Assembly: GCF_000154225.1 (NCBI RefSeq)
Contig: NZ_DS264586.1
Span: 1,828,527 to 1,892,526, forward strand
Reading direction: 5' to 3'
Source: Schaalia dentiphila ATCC 17982
Lineage (GTDB): Bacteria > Actinomycetota > Actinomycetes > Actinomycetales > Actinomycetaceae
Length of the DNA: 64,000 bases
Program-made: the position numbers and the translations under genes
Notes under the pieces: model-generated
What the model was told of the DNA's origin: nothing
Seen by the model: the letters and a program-made list of their open reading frames with translations, nothing else
Database searches by the model: none
In this document: piece by piece, positions 59,301 through 64,000 of the stretch
How the letters are laid out: every line of letters begins with the position of its first letter
How positions within the stretch are numbered: the first letter of the stretch is position 1

Positions 59301-59609
59301 GTCTCCGGCTTCCTGGCGCTGGTCAATCCGGCCGCCTTCGAGGCCATCGTGGAGCGCGAGGCCGGACGCGAGCGCCTCGAGGCGTGGCGTGCCGCGTCGG
59401 ATCGTCGCCTGCGCAACGGCCAGCGTCACATCGAGATGGGCATGCTGGGCCACGCCCCGCTGTTCACGTCGGTGGAGGGTCGTCGCCTGCCCGACGACCC
59501 GGCCGCGGGCGTTGCCGGTGACGCACACGAGGTCGAGGCCGCGATCCTGCTGGATCCGAACGCCCGCCTCGGCGAGGACGGCTTCTACCACCTGCCGGAA
59601 GGCAAGTGA
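50382..59609 (+). CDS. fas: Type I fatty-acid synthase, multifunctional (3075 aa)
   Basis: Complete actinobacterial FAS I carrying all steps on one chain. Order: acetyltransferase (GHSQG, Ser126), FMN enoyl reductase (from about 390), dehydratase regions with MaoC-like DYNPIH (about 1207-1212), malonyl/palmitoyl transferase (GHSLG, Ser1416), an Ala/Pro-rich swinging linker (about 1725-1760), ACP (LNSIDG with likely phosphopantetheine Ser1823), ketoreductase (TGMTPASIGGAV near 2115 and YAEAK near 2280) and ketosynthase (GACATA, Cys2712; His2864 and His2905). It produces long-chain acyl-CoA. It is preceded by the carboxylase genes and followed after three bases by acpS. Large minus-strand frames opposite are shadows. 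Confidence 0.97.
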   Translation: MSFVSSLNETPYALTFAGQATPWRTALDEIARDPEIAEIIAGVIKASDQVLSPVRRSLATQSVASLPFELPAAPESAAVPRDVAGPDEAALSVPGIVAAQLGALIDLTRAGLNIVANQPTAFEGHSQGVLGVEIARAWIAGDEARAASVFALARLIGAAAARITRRARAPHAGDATYMVSVRGVSDALLGRIIDSLPSTSHPLSIALRNDTDTHVVSGAPNDLASLVAAIERAAAKDKAAHDAHERGGRPLTPVCEYLPVYVPFHSPMLTDALALVDEWAAQCGIDAELAHSLGAAVLTTPVDWPSQIRAAAESGATWIIDMGPGTTTVRMTHALVEGTGVGVVPAGTASDRDKAATPGWAPEPGTDWSYLRPSLVTLPDGKTVVDTAFSRLTGRSPVLLAGMTPTTVDPEIVAAAANAGFWAEMAGGGQVTEEVYNENLAGLRAQLRPGHTAEFNSMFLDRYLWNLQFGQARIVSRSRASGAPIDGVVISAGIPEQDEALALIEQLRADGFPYVAFKPGTVDQIRKVIAIAREADPIKVIVQVEDGHSGGHHSWEDLSDLLLATYAQLRAQSNIVLTVGGGIGTPERAADFLTGDWSARYGRPPMPVDGVLVGTAAMTTKEAHTTKAVKELLVATPGVPDNDELGGWVGEGVTRGGMTSGLSHLRADMHEVSNAAAAAARIIAEIGSDGAQVRARKDEIVEILSHTAKPYFGDLEVMTYEAWVRRFADLSYPWVDPTWQIRFHDLLQRVEARLAPVDHGEVETLFPTVEDVADAHAAADRLMAAYPNAATTHVTPIDAAWFPALCRSYPKPMPFVPILDDDLIRWWGQDCLWQAQDERYTADQVRIIPGPVSVAGIDRVDEPVASLLGRFEAAAADRLAASGAVATPVAARLGNGKPAATREEWLRKVPFISWTGHLMTNPASILDEDRVSLNPTDTGVDMVIHLDTAWDNDPRGAEKHAVRELVFPLVLSGEDGAVPVIDEAKLPQRMYAMLAATAGVTSVSVAGDTVDALPAMVPSAKSVFGEAHYSFTLAPTLGFDHAEATGAALPASYELAAWAPDALLGPAWPAIYAALGSAIHNDYPVIEGLLNAVHLDHSITLKYTPEQMLERGITTIDVTSHVAAVNESSSGRIVTVALELSANGEYVGSTQERFAIRGRATSNRAPSEAAPFGGANIEVVDSPRSVLRRVTVKAPDDMTPFAIVSGDYNPIHTSYAAAKVAGMDAPLVHGMWLSATAQHAAEAVVAGQGGAQIAGWTYYMYGTVDLNDEVEITVERVGRVVGGGLSLEVTCRINKQVVSRASAYTFAPKVAYVYPGQGIQSAGMGLDERTKSKAVDEVWRRADAHTRSAMGFSILAIVRDNPTEIVARGVTYRHPEGVLNLTQFTQVALATLAIGQTARMREEGVLVPGAAFAGHSLGEYDALAAYAEVFPLETVLDLVFQRGSTMHSLVPRDENGRSNYRMGALRPNQFGIDDAHVVEYVESIAQASGEFLQIVNFNLAGQQYAVAGTVAGLKALEEDAAKRAAEHGGKRPFMYVPGIDVPFHSTVLRSGVADFRTKLNERIPAEIDPAKLVGRYIPNLVARPFELTREFAQSILDVVPSETVRELLETEGAWDAALANPGVLTRTLLIELLCWQFASPVRWIETQRVLLSTEEAAPGVAGLGVDQVIEVGLGAAPTLANLASRTLLAPAFALSRVDVFNVQRDEPRVYATDVAVIEDEEDEEITPAAPAADAAPAPAPAAPAAEAAPAPAPAAPTGGPSGADVADLPFTASSAIVALLALSAKIRIDEVGATDTTESLTNGVSSRRNQLLMDMSSELGLNSIDGAGEADVATLSATVDKAAKGYKPFGPVLAEAVKERTRKLFGAAGVKAGHIADRVTGTWQLGPGWAHHVTAEIVLGTREGASTRDGDLATLPLDAPTNAAGVDALIDAAVAAVAAREGIAVSLPSAGGASGGGVVDSAALDAYAASVTGEDGVLAKTARTILSELGLNAPAPTGEDSSDDARVIDAVAAELGSGWVDLVEPRFDAARAVLLDDRWASAREDVARYVAEGTLAEGASFVGTGRAVAEQASYWANSLRAEGDHERAARLEQIAADALSSSEDLPYANDVAVVTGMTPASIGGAVVGGLLAGGATVIATSSSISASRLDFAKELYRTHAAGGAKLWLVPANLASYRDVDALVEWIGTEQTKSVGADVKVTKEALVPTLFYPFAAPRVSGTLADAGPASENQMRLLLWSVERSIAGLCAIGSDTHADHRLHVVLPGSPNRGIFGGDGAYAEAKASFDAIATRWAAEPIWGSRVSIAHPRIGWVRGTGLMGGNDPMVAAVESAGVRTWSTEEMAEQLLNLSSAKVRAQAATAPVDADLTGGLDSSIDLRALRAQADAAFPAPPAEQPVATVSALPSPSQVTVPHVDPSQWGGTTASLADTVVIVGHGEVGPWGSARTRVQAELGIHTDGSVELTPAGVLELAWMTGLLTWSDTPVGGWYDKDDQLVPESEIFDRYRDEVVARSGVRFFHDDGPLHDGYTPESAMVFLDRDITFTVEDEAEARSYAEADPQFTVIEQTAFGEWQVTRKAGAQVRVPRRATLNRRIGGLFPTDFDPARWGIPASMLDSIDPIAVWNLVSAVDAFVSAGFSPAELLRVVHPATVASTQGTGFGGMRSMHKLFVDRFLGEDYPQDILQETLPNVVAAHTMQSYVGGYGSMINPVGACATAAVSIEEGLDKIKAGKADFVVAGAIDDIQVESIVGFGAMNATANSNELLARGISPRFVSRANDRRRGGFVEAQGGGTVLLTRASVALDMNLPVLAVVAHAQTFSDGAHTSIPAPGLGALAVARGGRDSVIARNLAELGVGIDDVSFVSKHDTSTNANDPNESDLHTRVGTALGRTPGNPLLVISQKTLTGHAKGGACVFQVGGIIDVFRTGLIPANVALDCVDDAMEKYSPLVWLRSPLNLSSRGPVRAAFATSLGFGHVSGFLALVNPAAFEAIVEREAGRERLEAWRAASDRRLRNGQRHIEMGMLGHAPLFTSVEGRRLPDDPAAGVAGDAHEVEAAILLDPNARLGEDGFYHLPEGK

Positions 59610-59612
59610 GCG

Positions 59613-60077
59613 ATGCGCGGACTCGGCGTTGACCTGGTGTCCCTCCCTGAGTTTGCTGCTCAGGTGAGGGAGCCGGGTTCGGCCTTCCTGAATGGCGTCC
59701 TGATGCCCAGGGAGGCCCGCCGGGTCCGCGCCCGCGCCGCCGCTACCTCTGGCGCGCACCCCAGTTCCGCCCGCTATGACGAGGCCGTGGCCCGTCACGC
59801 GGGCGGCCTGTGGGCCGCAAAGGAGGCCTTTATCAAGGCCTGGTCGTGCGCCCTTTTCGGTTCCCCTCCTCTCATCGGCACCGACGATGTCGACTGGCAC
59901 GAAATTGAGGTCATCCACGACGAGTGGAACCGTCCCTCTCTCACGCTGCACGGCCGAGTCGCTGCTGCCTGCGAGGAGTCACTCGGAGCGCCTTCCACGT
60001 GGAGAGCGCTCGTGTCCATCAGCCACGACGGGGAGTACGCCATCGCGCAGGTCGCGATCGTGGACGCGTCCGGCTAG
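59613..60077 (+). CDS. acpS: Holo-[acyl-carrier-protein] synthase
   Basis: 154-residue phosphopantetheinyl transferase that converts the apo-ACP domain of FAS to its active form. RGLGVDLVSLPEFA carries the metal-binding Asp and GLWAAKEAFIKAW the second catalytic motif. Three bases separate it from fas, the same arrangement as in mycobacteria. Its TAG stop overlaps the stop of the convergent ssb gene in a shared CTAG. Confidence 0.94.
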   Translation: MRGLGVDLVSLPEFAAQVREPGSAFLNGVLMPREARRVRARAAATSGAHPSSARYDEAVARHAGGLWAAKEAFIKAWSCALFGSPPLIGTDDVDWHEIEVIHDEWNRPSLTLHGRVAAACEESLGAPSTWRALVSISHDGEYAIAQVAIVDASG

Positions 60078-60862
60078 GCGGCATCGGGCGGCTCGTCCGC
60101 GTCGCCATCAAGAGGCTCGAACGCATCGTTTTTCGTCGGATCGGCGTGTCCGCCTTCCAGCGCCGAATAGTCGAAGCATGACAACAAGCTCCTACCCGGG
60201 TCCGAGGAATGTTCCTCGGACCTTTCGTGTTCTTCGAGCGCGGGAAGCACAGAGAGTTCTACGCCCACTGCGCCAGTCGGAGCGTGGGGCGTCGGCTCAC
60301 TCTGAGAGGGGGCCGCCTCATCGGGCAGGATGTCCGTTCCCTGATCCGGCGCTGCTACGTGAGCGTGCACGTCAGTGCCCAGGTCGCCCTGGTGCTCCCC
60401 AGCCTGAGCCGTCACCGCCGATCCCGGCCCCTGCCTCGTCGAATAGGGATCCCCCTGCGTCCCGCCCGCAGGCTCATCGGTCGCGTGCGCGCCATTCTTC
60501 GTGAACTGGGAGGTGCCGCGGGCCAAGTCGTGGCCGACCGAGGAGGCCCGGTAGACGATCGATGACCGAATCTGCCCATTACCGTCGATCCAACCGTTTG
60601 GAACGGGTCGGGCGACTACGACGACGGGATCGCCCTTACGGCAGCTACGGAACACGTTGGAGGCAAGCGTGTCCCAGGTTTCCACCGTGTACCAGTAGGC
60701 ACCGTCCTCCACGTAGGAGGCGTTGCCCGTGCGCGCGTCGCTCGTGAAGCGCCACTTCGTAATTGCGAGCCGGAAGGTCGTCACGCAGACGTCGCCCTTG
60801 ACGTGCTTCATCATCGGTTCTGATCCGATACGGCCCCTCAGGGTCGTCGATATGTCCTGCAT
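60074..60862 (-). CDS. ssb: Single-stranded DNA-binding protein, accessory type
   Basis: 262-residue SSB-family protein. The first ~120 residues are an OB fold (TLRGRIGSEP, TTFRLAITKW, YWYTVETWDTLASNV, GDPVVVVARPV). The remaining ~140 residues are disordered and acidic, and the end (DEPPDAA) lacks the usual DDDIPF-type tip that recruits partners. It is not in an rpsF-ssb-rplI cluster, so it is probably a second SSB rather than the replication one. AAAGGA precedes the ATG. Its promoter carries the 30-bp phased TATCCACA array, suggesting special regulation. Confidence 0.85.
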   Translation of the reverse strand: MQDISTTLRGRIGSEPMMKHVKGDVCVTTFRLAITKWRFTSDARTGNASYVEDGAYWYTVETWDTLASNVFRSCRKGDPVVVVARPVPNGWIDGNGQIRSSIVYRASSVGHDLARGTSQFTKNGAHATDEPAGGTQGDPYSTRQGPGSAVTAQAGEHQGDLGTDVHAHVAAPDQGTDILPDEAAPSQSEPTPHAPTGAVGVELSVLPALEEHERSEEHSSDPGRSLLSCFDYSALEGGHADPTKNDAFEPLDGDADEPPDAA

Positions 60863-60918
60863 CGTTGCATCCTTTGTCCGTTCTGGCCGGCGTTGGCCGG
60901 ATGCATCCAGGAAAGCCC

Positions 60919-61023
60919 CACATGCCACACCACTTCAAGCGCCACAGCTCACCCTGTGGATGACGCGCGTTCGCCTCGTACCCCTGTGGATAACGAGCAT
61001 TGCGTACACGCCCCTGTGGACGC
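60919..61023 (-). promoter_or_regulatory. Phased triple TATCCACA array plus conserved core, upstream of ssb
   Basis: Read on the minus strand: GCGTCCACA (61023-61015), TTATCCACA (60993-60985, perfect DnaA-box consensus) and TCATCCACA (60963-60955) start 30 bp apart, each followed by GGG. GTGGCGCT (60945-60938) starts 18 bp after the start of box 3 and CATGTG is at 60924-60919. The ssb ATG is 92 bases after box 3. The layout duplicates that at 23712-23817. Confidence 0.75.
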
Positions 61024-61057
61024 CACGCTGCGCCCAGCCAGCACTCCCGAAACAGCG

Positions 61058-61090
61058 AAGCGGCGACACCCCTCGGGGATGCCGCCGCTT
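61058..61090 (-). terminator. Terminator of orn
   Basis: AAGCGGCG (61058-61065) pairs with CGCCGCTT (61083-61090), with an inner CCCC/GGGG extension, 16 bases after the orn stop. It isolates the ssb promoter region from orn transcription. Confidence 0.78.
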
Positions 61091-61106
61091 AGCGTCACGA
61101 ATGAAA

Positions 61107-61745
61107 TCAGGCCTTGGCGGCCTCGGCAGGAGCGGGAATACCCAGGGCGACGACCTCGCGAGCAACCTCACGCGCGCGCTCCGTGGTGACCGGCTCGGCC
61201 GGGAAGAGCACACGGCGGTAGTACTCAAGCTCCTGGATGGACTCCAGGATGTCCGCCAGCGCACGGTGACCGCCGTGCTTGTCGGGCGACTCGGCGAAGG
61301 CGACGCGGTACCACCGCTTGGCCAGTTCCTTAATGGAGGACACGTCCACCAGGCGGTAGTGCAGGTGGTCGATGACGGAGGGCATGTTCGCCTCAAGGAA
61401 CATCTTGTCGGTGCCCACCGAGTTGCCCGCCAGGAGTGCCTTGCCCTGCTGGGGCACAAAACGCTTGATGTAGGACAGGACCTGCTCGGTTGCCTCTTCC
61501 ATGGACACGCCCGACGTCTGCAGGTCATCAAGCAGCCCGGAGGAGGTGTGCATGTTGCGCACGAAGTCGTTCATGTTGTCGAGGGCTTCGGCGGGCGGCG
61601 TGATCAGCACGTCCATGCCGGGGTCGACAATCGTGAGGTCGCCGTCGGTCACAACCACGGCCACCTCGATGAGGGCGTCGCGCTGAACGTCCAGGCCGGT
61701 CATTTCGCAGTCAATCCAGACCAGGGGGTCTTTCACAGTTTTCAC
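61107..61745 (-). CDS. orn: Oligoribonuclease
   Basis: DEDDh 3'-5' exoribonuclease of 212 residues that finishes RNA decay by degrading short oligonucleotides, including pGpG. Catalytic WIDCEMTGLD (Asp12, Glu14), the GNSVGTDKMFLEANMP region and HGGHRALADILESI (His and Asp) are visible. The C-terminal ~25 residues are Ala/Pro-rich. The GTG start has a -10 element seven bases upstream, implying a leaderless mRNA. Confidence 0.96.
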   Translation of the reverse strand: MKTVKDPLVWIDCEMTGLDVQRDALIEVAVVVTDGDLTIVDPGMDVLITPPAEALDNMNDFVRNMHTSSGLLDDLQTSGVSMEEATEQVLSYIKRFVPQQGKALLAGNSVGTDKMFLEANMPSVIDHLHYRLVDVSSIKELAKRWYRVAFAESPDKHGGHRALADILESIQELEYYRRVLFPAEPVTTERAREVAREVVALGIPAPAEAAKA

Positions 61746-61752
61746 GCCTTCT

Positions 61753-61758
61753 ATGTTA
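61753..61758 (-). promoter_or_regulatory. -10 element of leaderless orn transcript
   Basis: On the minus strand TAACAT (61758-61753) ends seven bases before the GTG at 61745. AGAAGG in between is too close to the start to be a good ribosome site. Confidence 0.5.
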
Positions 61759-61839
61759 GTGCGCTCTGGGTCATACGGTTGGGTGGGACCTGGGGGCGGT
61801 GGCCACTACTACACTAGAAGGGTATTGGAAGGAGTTCCC

Positions 61840-63126
61840 ATGACCGCTAGTTCTCACGTGACCACGCCGAAGGACATCCGTCAGGCAGCCACCGCCCTGG
61901 AGGGAGTTGCCGTTCGCACGAACCTGGATCGTTCCGAGCGTCTGTCCACCGAGGCCGGCGTGGATATTCTGCTCAAACGTGAGGACCAGCAGAAGTGCCG
62001 CTCCTTCAAGGTGCGCGGTGCCTACGCGCGAATGTCGCTCCTGTCCCCCGCCGAGCGCGAACGCGGCGTCGTGTGCGCGTCGGCCGGTAACCACGCACAG
62101 GGCCTGGCATACGCCTGTGCCCACCTGGGCGTGCGGGGCACGATCTACCTTCCCTCGAACACGCCTCGTCAGAAGCGTCGCCGTATCGCGACGATTGGTG
62201 GGCAGTGGATTGAGCAGGTCATCGTGGATGGCACGTTCGACCGCGCGAACGCGCTGGCCCAGGAGGCCGCGCGCGCCACGGGCCGCACCTACGTTCATCC
62301 CTACGACGATCCGTTCACAATTGCCGGCCAGGGCACGATCGGCGTCGAGCTCGAGGAGCAGATGCCCGAAGACACGGCGGCCATCCTGGTCCCCGTGGGC
62401 GGCGGCGGCCTCATCGCGGGTATCGCGACGTGGCTGCGCGCGAACCGGCCGGAGGTGAAGATCATCGGCGTGGAACCCGCGGGCGCGGCGTCGATGCACG
62501 TGGCCCTCGAGGCGGGGCAGCCGATGTCCCTGGCGAAGGTTGATCCTTTCGTGGACGGCACGGCGGTGGGCCGCGCGGGTTCGCTCCCATTCCACATTGC
62601 CTCGCAGTTCGTTGATTCCGTGCTGGTCGTCCCGGAGGGCGCGGTGTGCACGGAGATGCTGGAGCTCTACCAGTCCGACGGCGTCATCGCCGAACCTGCC
62701 GGCGCTCTCGCGTCCACAGCCGCGCACGTGTACCTGACCGATCCGGCTGATCGCAAGGCGCTGCTGGGCCGCTCCGACGGCGCAATCGTGTGCGTCGTGT
62801 CGGGTGGTAACAACGACCTGACGCGCTACGCGGAGGTCATGGAACGCTCACTGCGCCACGAGGGCCTGCGTCATTACTTCCTCGTGACCTTCCCGCAGCA
62901 GCCGGGCATGCTGCGCGTCTTCCTGTCGGATGTGCTGGGTCCCGCGGACGATATCGTGCATTTCGAGTACACGAAGAAGAACAACCGCGAACTCGGCCCC
63001 GCGCTGGTAGGCATCGATCTGTCGAACCCGGATGACATCGACGGGCTTCGACACCGCATGGAAGCCTCCCCCCTGCATGTGGAGGAGCTGCCGTTGGATT
63101 CGGAGATCACGCGACTCGTGATCTAA
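61840..63126 (+). CDS. ilvA: Threonine ammonia-lyase (threonine dehydratase)
   Basis: PLP enzyme of 428 residues that deaminates threonine to 2-oxobutyrate for isoleucine synthesis. Lys57 in CRSFKVRGAY binds PLP, SAGNHAQGLA binds substrate, and GGGGLIAG (187-194) cradles the phosphate. A single short ACT-like domain (YFLVTFPQQPGMLRVF) at the end suggests allosteric control. GGAAGGAG precedes the ATG; the longer frame upstream is not conserved. I see no leader peptide or riboswitch. Confidence 0.94.
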   Translation: MTASSHVTTPKDIRQAATALEGVAVRTNLDRSERLSTEAGVDILLKREDQQKCRSFKVRGAYARMSLLSPAERERGVVCASAGNHAQGLAYACAHLGVRGTIYLPSNTPRQKRRRIATIGGQWIEQVIVDGTFDRANALAQEAARATGRTYVHPYDDPFTIAGQGTIGVELEEQMPEDTAAILVPVGGGGLIAGIATWLRANRPEVKIIGVEPAGAASMHVALEAGQPMSLAKVDPFVDGTAVGRAGSLPFHIASQFVDSVLVVPEGAVCTEMLELYQSDGVIAEPAGALASTAAHVYLTDPADRKALLGRSDGAIVCVVSGGNNDLTRYAEVMERSLRHEGLRHYFLVTFPQQPGMLRVFLSDVLGPADDIVHFEYTKKNNRELGPALVGIDLSNPDDIDGLRHRMEASPLHVEELPLDSEITRLVI

Positions 63127-63146
63127 GGGAGTCGATACAAACGCCT

Positions 63147-63184
63147 GAGAGGGCGCGGTTTCGGGGACGAGGCCGCGGCCTCTC
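63147..63184 (+). terminator. Rho-independent terminator of ilvA
   Basis: GAGAGGGCGCGG (63147-63158) pairs with CCGCGGCCTCTC (63173-63184), apart from one internal mismatch, and is followed by CCCCTTTT. It lies 20 bases after the ilvA stop. Confidence 0.82.
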
Positions 63185-63299
63185 TCCCCTTTTATCGGCC
63201 CGTGCGGATGGCTGGGCTGGGAGCCGCCCAGGGTGGCCGCTGGGCCGATGCACGCGGTGGCGCGGCTGGGTGTGGCGGCGGGGTCCGCCTCGAGGGCGC

Positions 63300-63731
63300 T
63301 TAGGCGGCGAGGGTGACGGGGCGAGTGACGCGAACGCGCACGGAGGGGGTGGAGTTGAAGCGGTAGCCTTCGCCGCGAACCGTGGAGATGAGGTCGGGCA
63401 GGATGGAGAGCTTCTTGCGCAGGCGGCGGATGTGGGCGTCCACGGTGCGGGAGTCGGAGCCGAGCTCGGAATCGGCCCACACGGAGGCGAAGAGCTCGTC
63501 GCGGGTAACGGAGCGGTCGGCGTTGGCGGCGAGGTGGGCCAGGAGGTCGTGTTCCTTGGCGGACAGGCCGGCGTCGCGCCCGTCGAGGGTGACCTGGCCG
63601 CGATCGATGTCAATGTCGATGCGGGAGGAGCTCAGTCGCAGACCGGCCAGGACGTCGAGGAATTCCTCGTAGGAGGTGGGGGTGTCGTTGGCAGCGCGGA
63701 CGGATGCGGCAGGGGTGTTGACGAGGGTCAT
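63300..63731 (-). CDS. Stand-alone winged-helix transcriptional regulator (OmpR-type DNA-binding domain)
   Basis: 143-residue protein consisting of the OmpR/PhoB C-terminal DNA-binding domain without a receiver. GLSAKEHDLLAHLAANADRS is the first helical part and SRTVDAHIRRLRKKLS the recognition helix; RGEGYRFNS forms the wing. Without a receiver it cannot be a typical two-component regulator. It may be controlled by abundance, ligand or phosphorylation by a Ser/Thr kinase. The 63732-64000 region upstream holds two perfect inverted repeats but no gene that I can support. Confidence 0.88.
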   Translation of the reverse strand: MTLVNTPAASVRAANDTPTSYEEFLDVLAGLRLSSSRIDIDIDRGQVTLDGRDAGLSAKEHDLLAHLAANADRSVTRDELFASVWADSELGSDSRTVDAHIRRLRKKLSILPDLISTVRGEGYRFNSTPSVRVRVTRPVTLAA

Positions 63732-63794
63732 GGGTGTATCCGATTCTTCGGGGCCGCACTCCCACTATCGGCGTGGGTATATCACTGCGGCGGT

Positions 63795-63827
63795 GATTGA
63801 CAGGGGTATCTGGGGCGTCAATCACAT
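63795..63827. promoter_or_regulatory. Inverted repeat upstream of winged-helix regulator
   Basis: GTGATTGAC (63795-63803) and GTCAATCAC (63819-63827) form a perfect inverted repeat with a 15-bp spacer. Each arm contains TTGAC, so both strands show a -35-like element. It may be an operator for autoregulation of the regulator 64 bases away. Confidence 0.45.
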
Positions 63828-63900
63828 ACACATTCGCGACATCATGCCACCGCAGGGGCAGCACATGGGGTTCGCGAAGGTCGTCATGGCATTAAGTCTG

Positions 63901-63919
63901 TCGGACGGATTCCGTCCGA
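63901..63919. promoter_or_regulatory. 19-bp palindrome near the right window edge
   Basis: TCGGACGGA-T-TCCGTCCGA is a perfect 9-bp-arm palindrome with one central base. No T-tract follows, so an operator is as likely as a hairpin. The gene to the right is outside the window. Confidence 0.4.
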
Positions 63920-64000
63920 GCAACATGGTGTCCACACAATGAGACTGTGTGACAGCGTATGTTCGTATGACGGACGAGCATTGTTCGCTGCCCACTCCCC

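Noticed and set aside
57393..59951. 852-codon minus-strand frame opposite the fas ketosynthase and acpS
   Set aside because: Same codon-bias shadow, no motif, and it crosses two genuine genes.
61741..61839. Leader peptide or T-box attenuator before ilvA
   Set aside because: No Ile/Val/Leu codon run, no T-box sequence and no terminator/antiterminator pair could be found in this short region.

Overview
This window comes from a high-GC Gram-positive bacterium. I infer the family Actinomycetaceae (Schaalia/Actinomyces-like) because it has a single giant type I fatty-acid synthase with its own holo-ACP synthase, an acyl-CoA carboxylase of the actinobacterial A/D type, class II DAHP synthase, a PASTA kinase beside an Rv2175c-type DNA-binding protein, and a Lys/Ala-rich principal sigma factor. 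GTG starts and apparently leaderless promoters are common. I see no rRNA, tRNA, CRISPR array, prophage or insertion sequence. This is chromosomal core with a few accessory transport and surface loci.

Layout. 1-6.6 kb (minus strand): translation and secretion genes rpsP-khpA-rimM-trmD (trmD cut by the window edge), then ffh plus an amidohydrolase, ftsY, and a small membrane protein. 6.7-13.6 kb: sigA, a divergent polyprenyl synthase, the Rv2175c-like/pknL pair and class II DAHP synthase. The order of this block resembles M. tuberculosis Rv2173-Rv2178c. 13.6-23 kb: PPi-type phosphofructokinase, plsC, an exonuclease/GIY-YIG fusion divergent from it, trpD with an overlapping receiver-like gene, a FKBP lipoprotein, erpA, a glycerate-kinase-like gene and an M20 dipeptidase. 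23-26.4 kb (plus): a DUF3043 protein, an unknown gene, pyrD and an rRNA-methyltransferase-like gene.

26.5-31.3 kb (minus): a HAD phosphatase, a MetP/MetS sodium symporter pair (the 53-residue MetS is easy to miss), an AEC carrier and UDP-galactopyranose mutase. 31.4-34 kb: a LytTR/GHKL two-component system and an acetyltransferase. 34-38.2 kb (minus): GH3 glycosidase, GtrA-like protein and GT2 glycosyltransferase. 38.3-43.8 kb: HAD hydrolase, MFS exporter, separate PTS EIIB and EIIA genes, and an EIIB-malQ operon. No EIIC is present. 44.1-60.1 kb: ettA, then the fatty-acid module birA-accA-accD-fas-acpS. BirA biotinylates AccA, AccA/AccD make malonyl-CoA, and AcpS activates the ACP of FAS. 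60-64 kb: a second-type ssb, orn, ilvA and a stand-alone winged-helix regulator.

Most interesting signal: two unlinked promoters, before the unknown gene at 23875 and before ssb at 60862, share one complex architecture. Each has three DnaA-box-like TATCCACA(GGG) units exactly 30 bp apart with a perfect TTATCCACA in the middle. Each then has GTGGCGCT at the same distance (18 bp from the start of box 3), a CATGTG 13-14 bp further on, and a start codon 92-94 bp after the last box. This looks like an uncharacterised regulon signature. Because one target is an accessory-looking SSB, natural competence or DNA stress are the hypotheses to test first.
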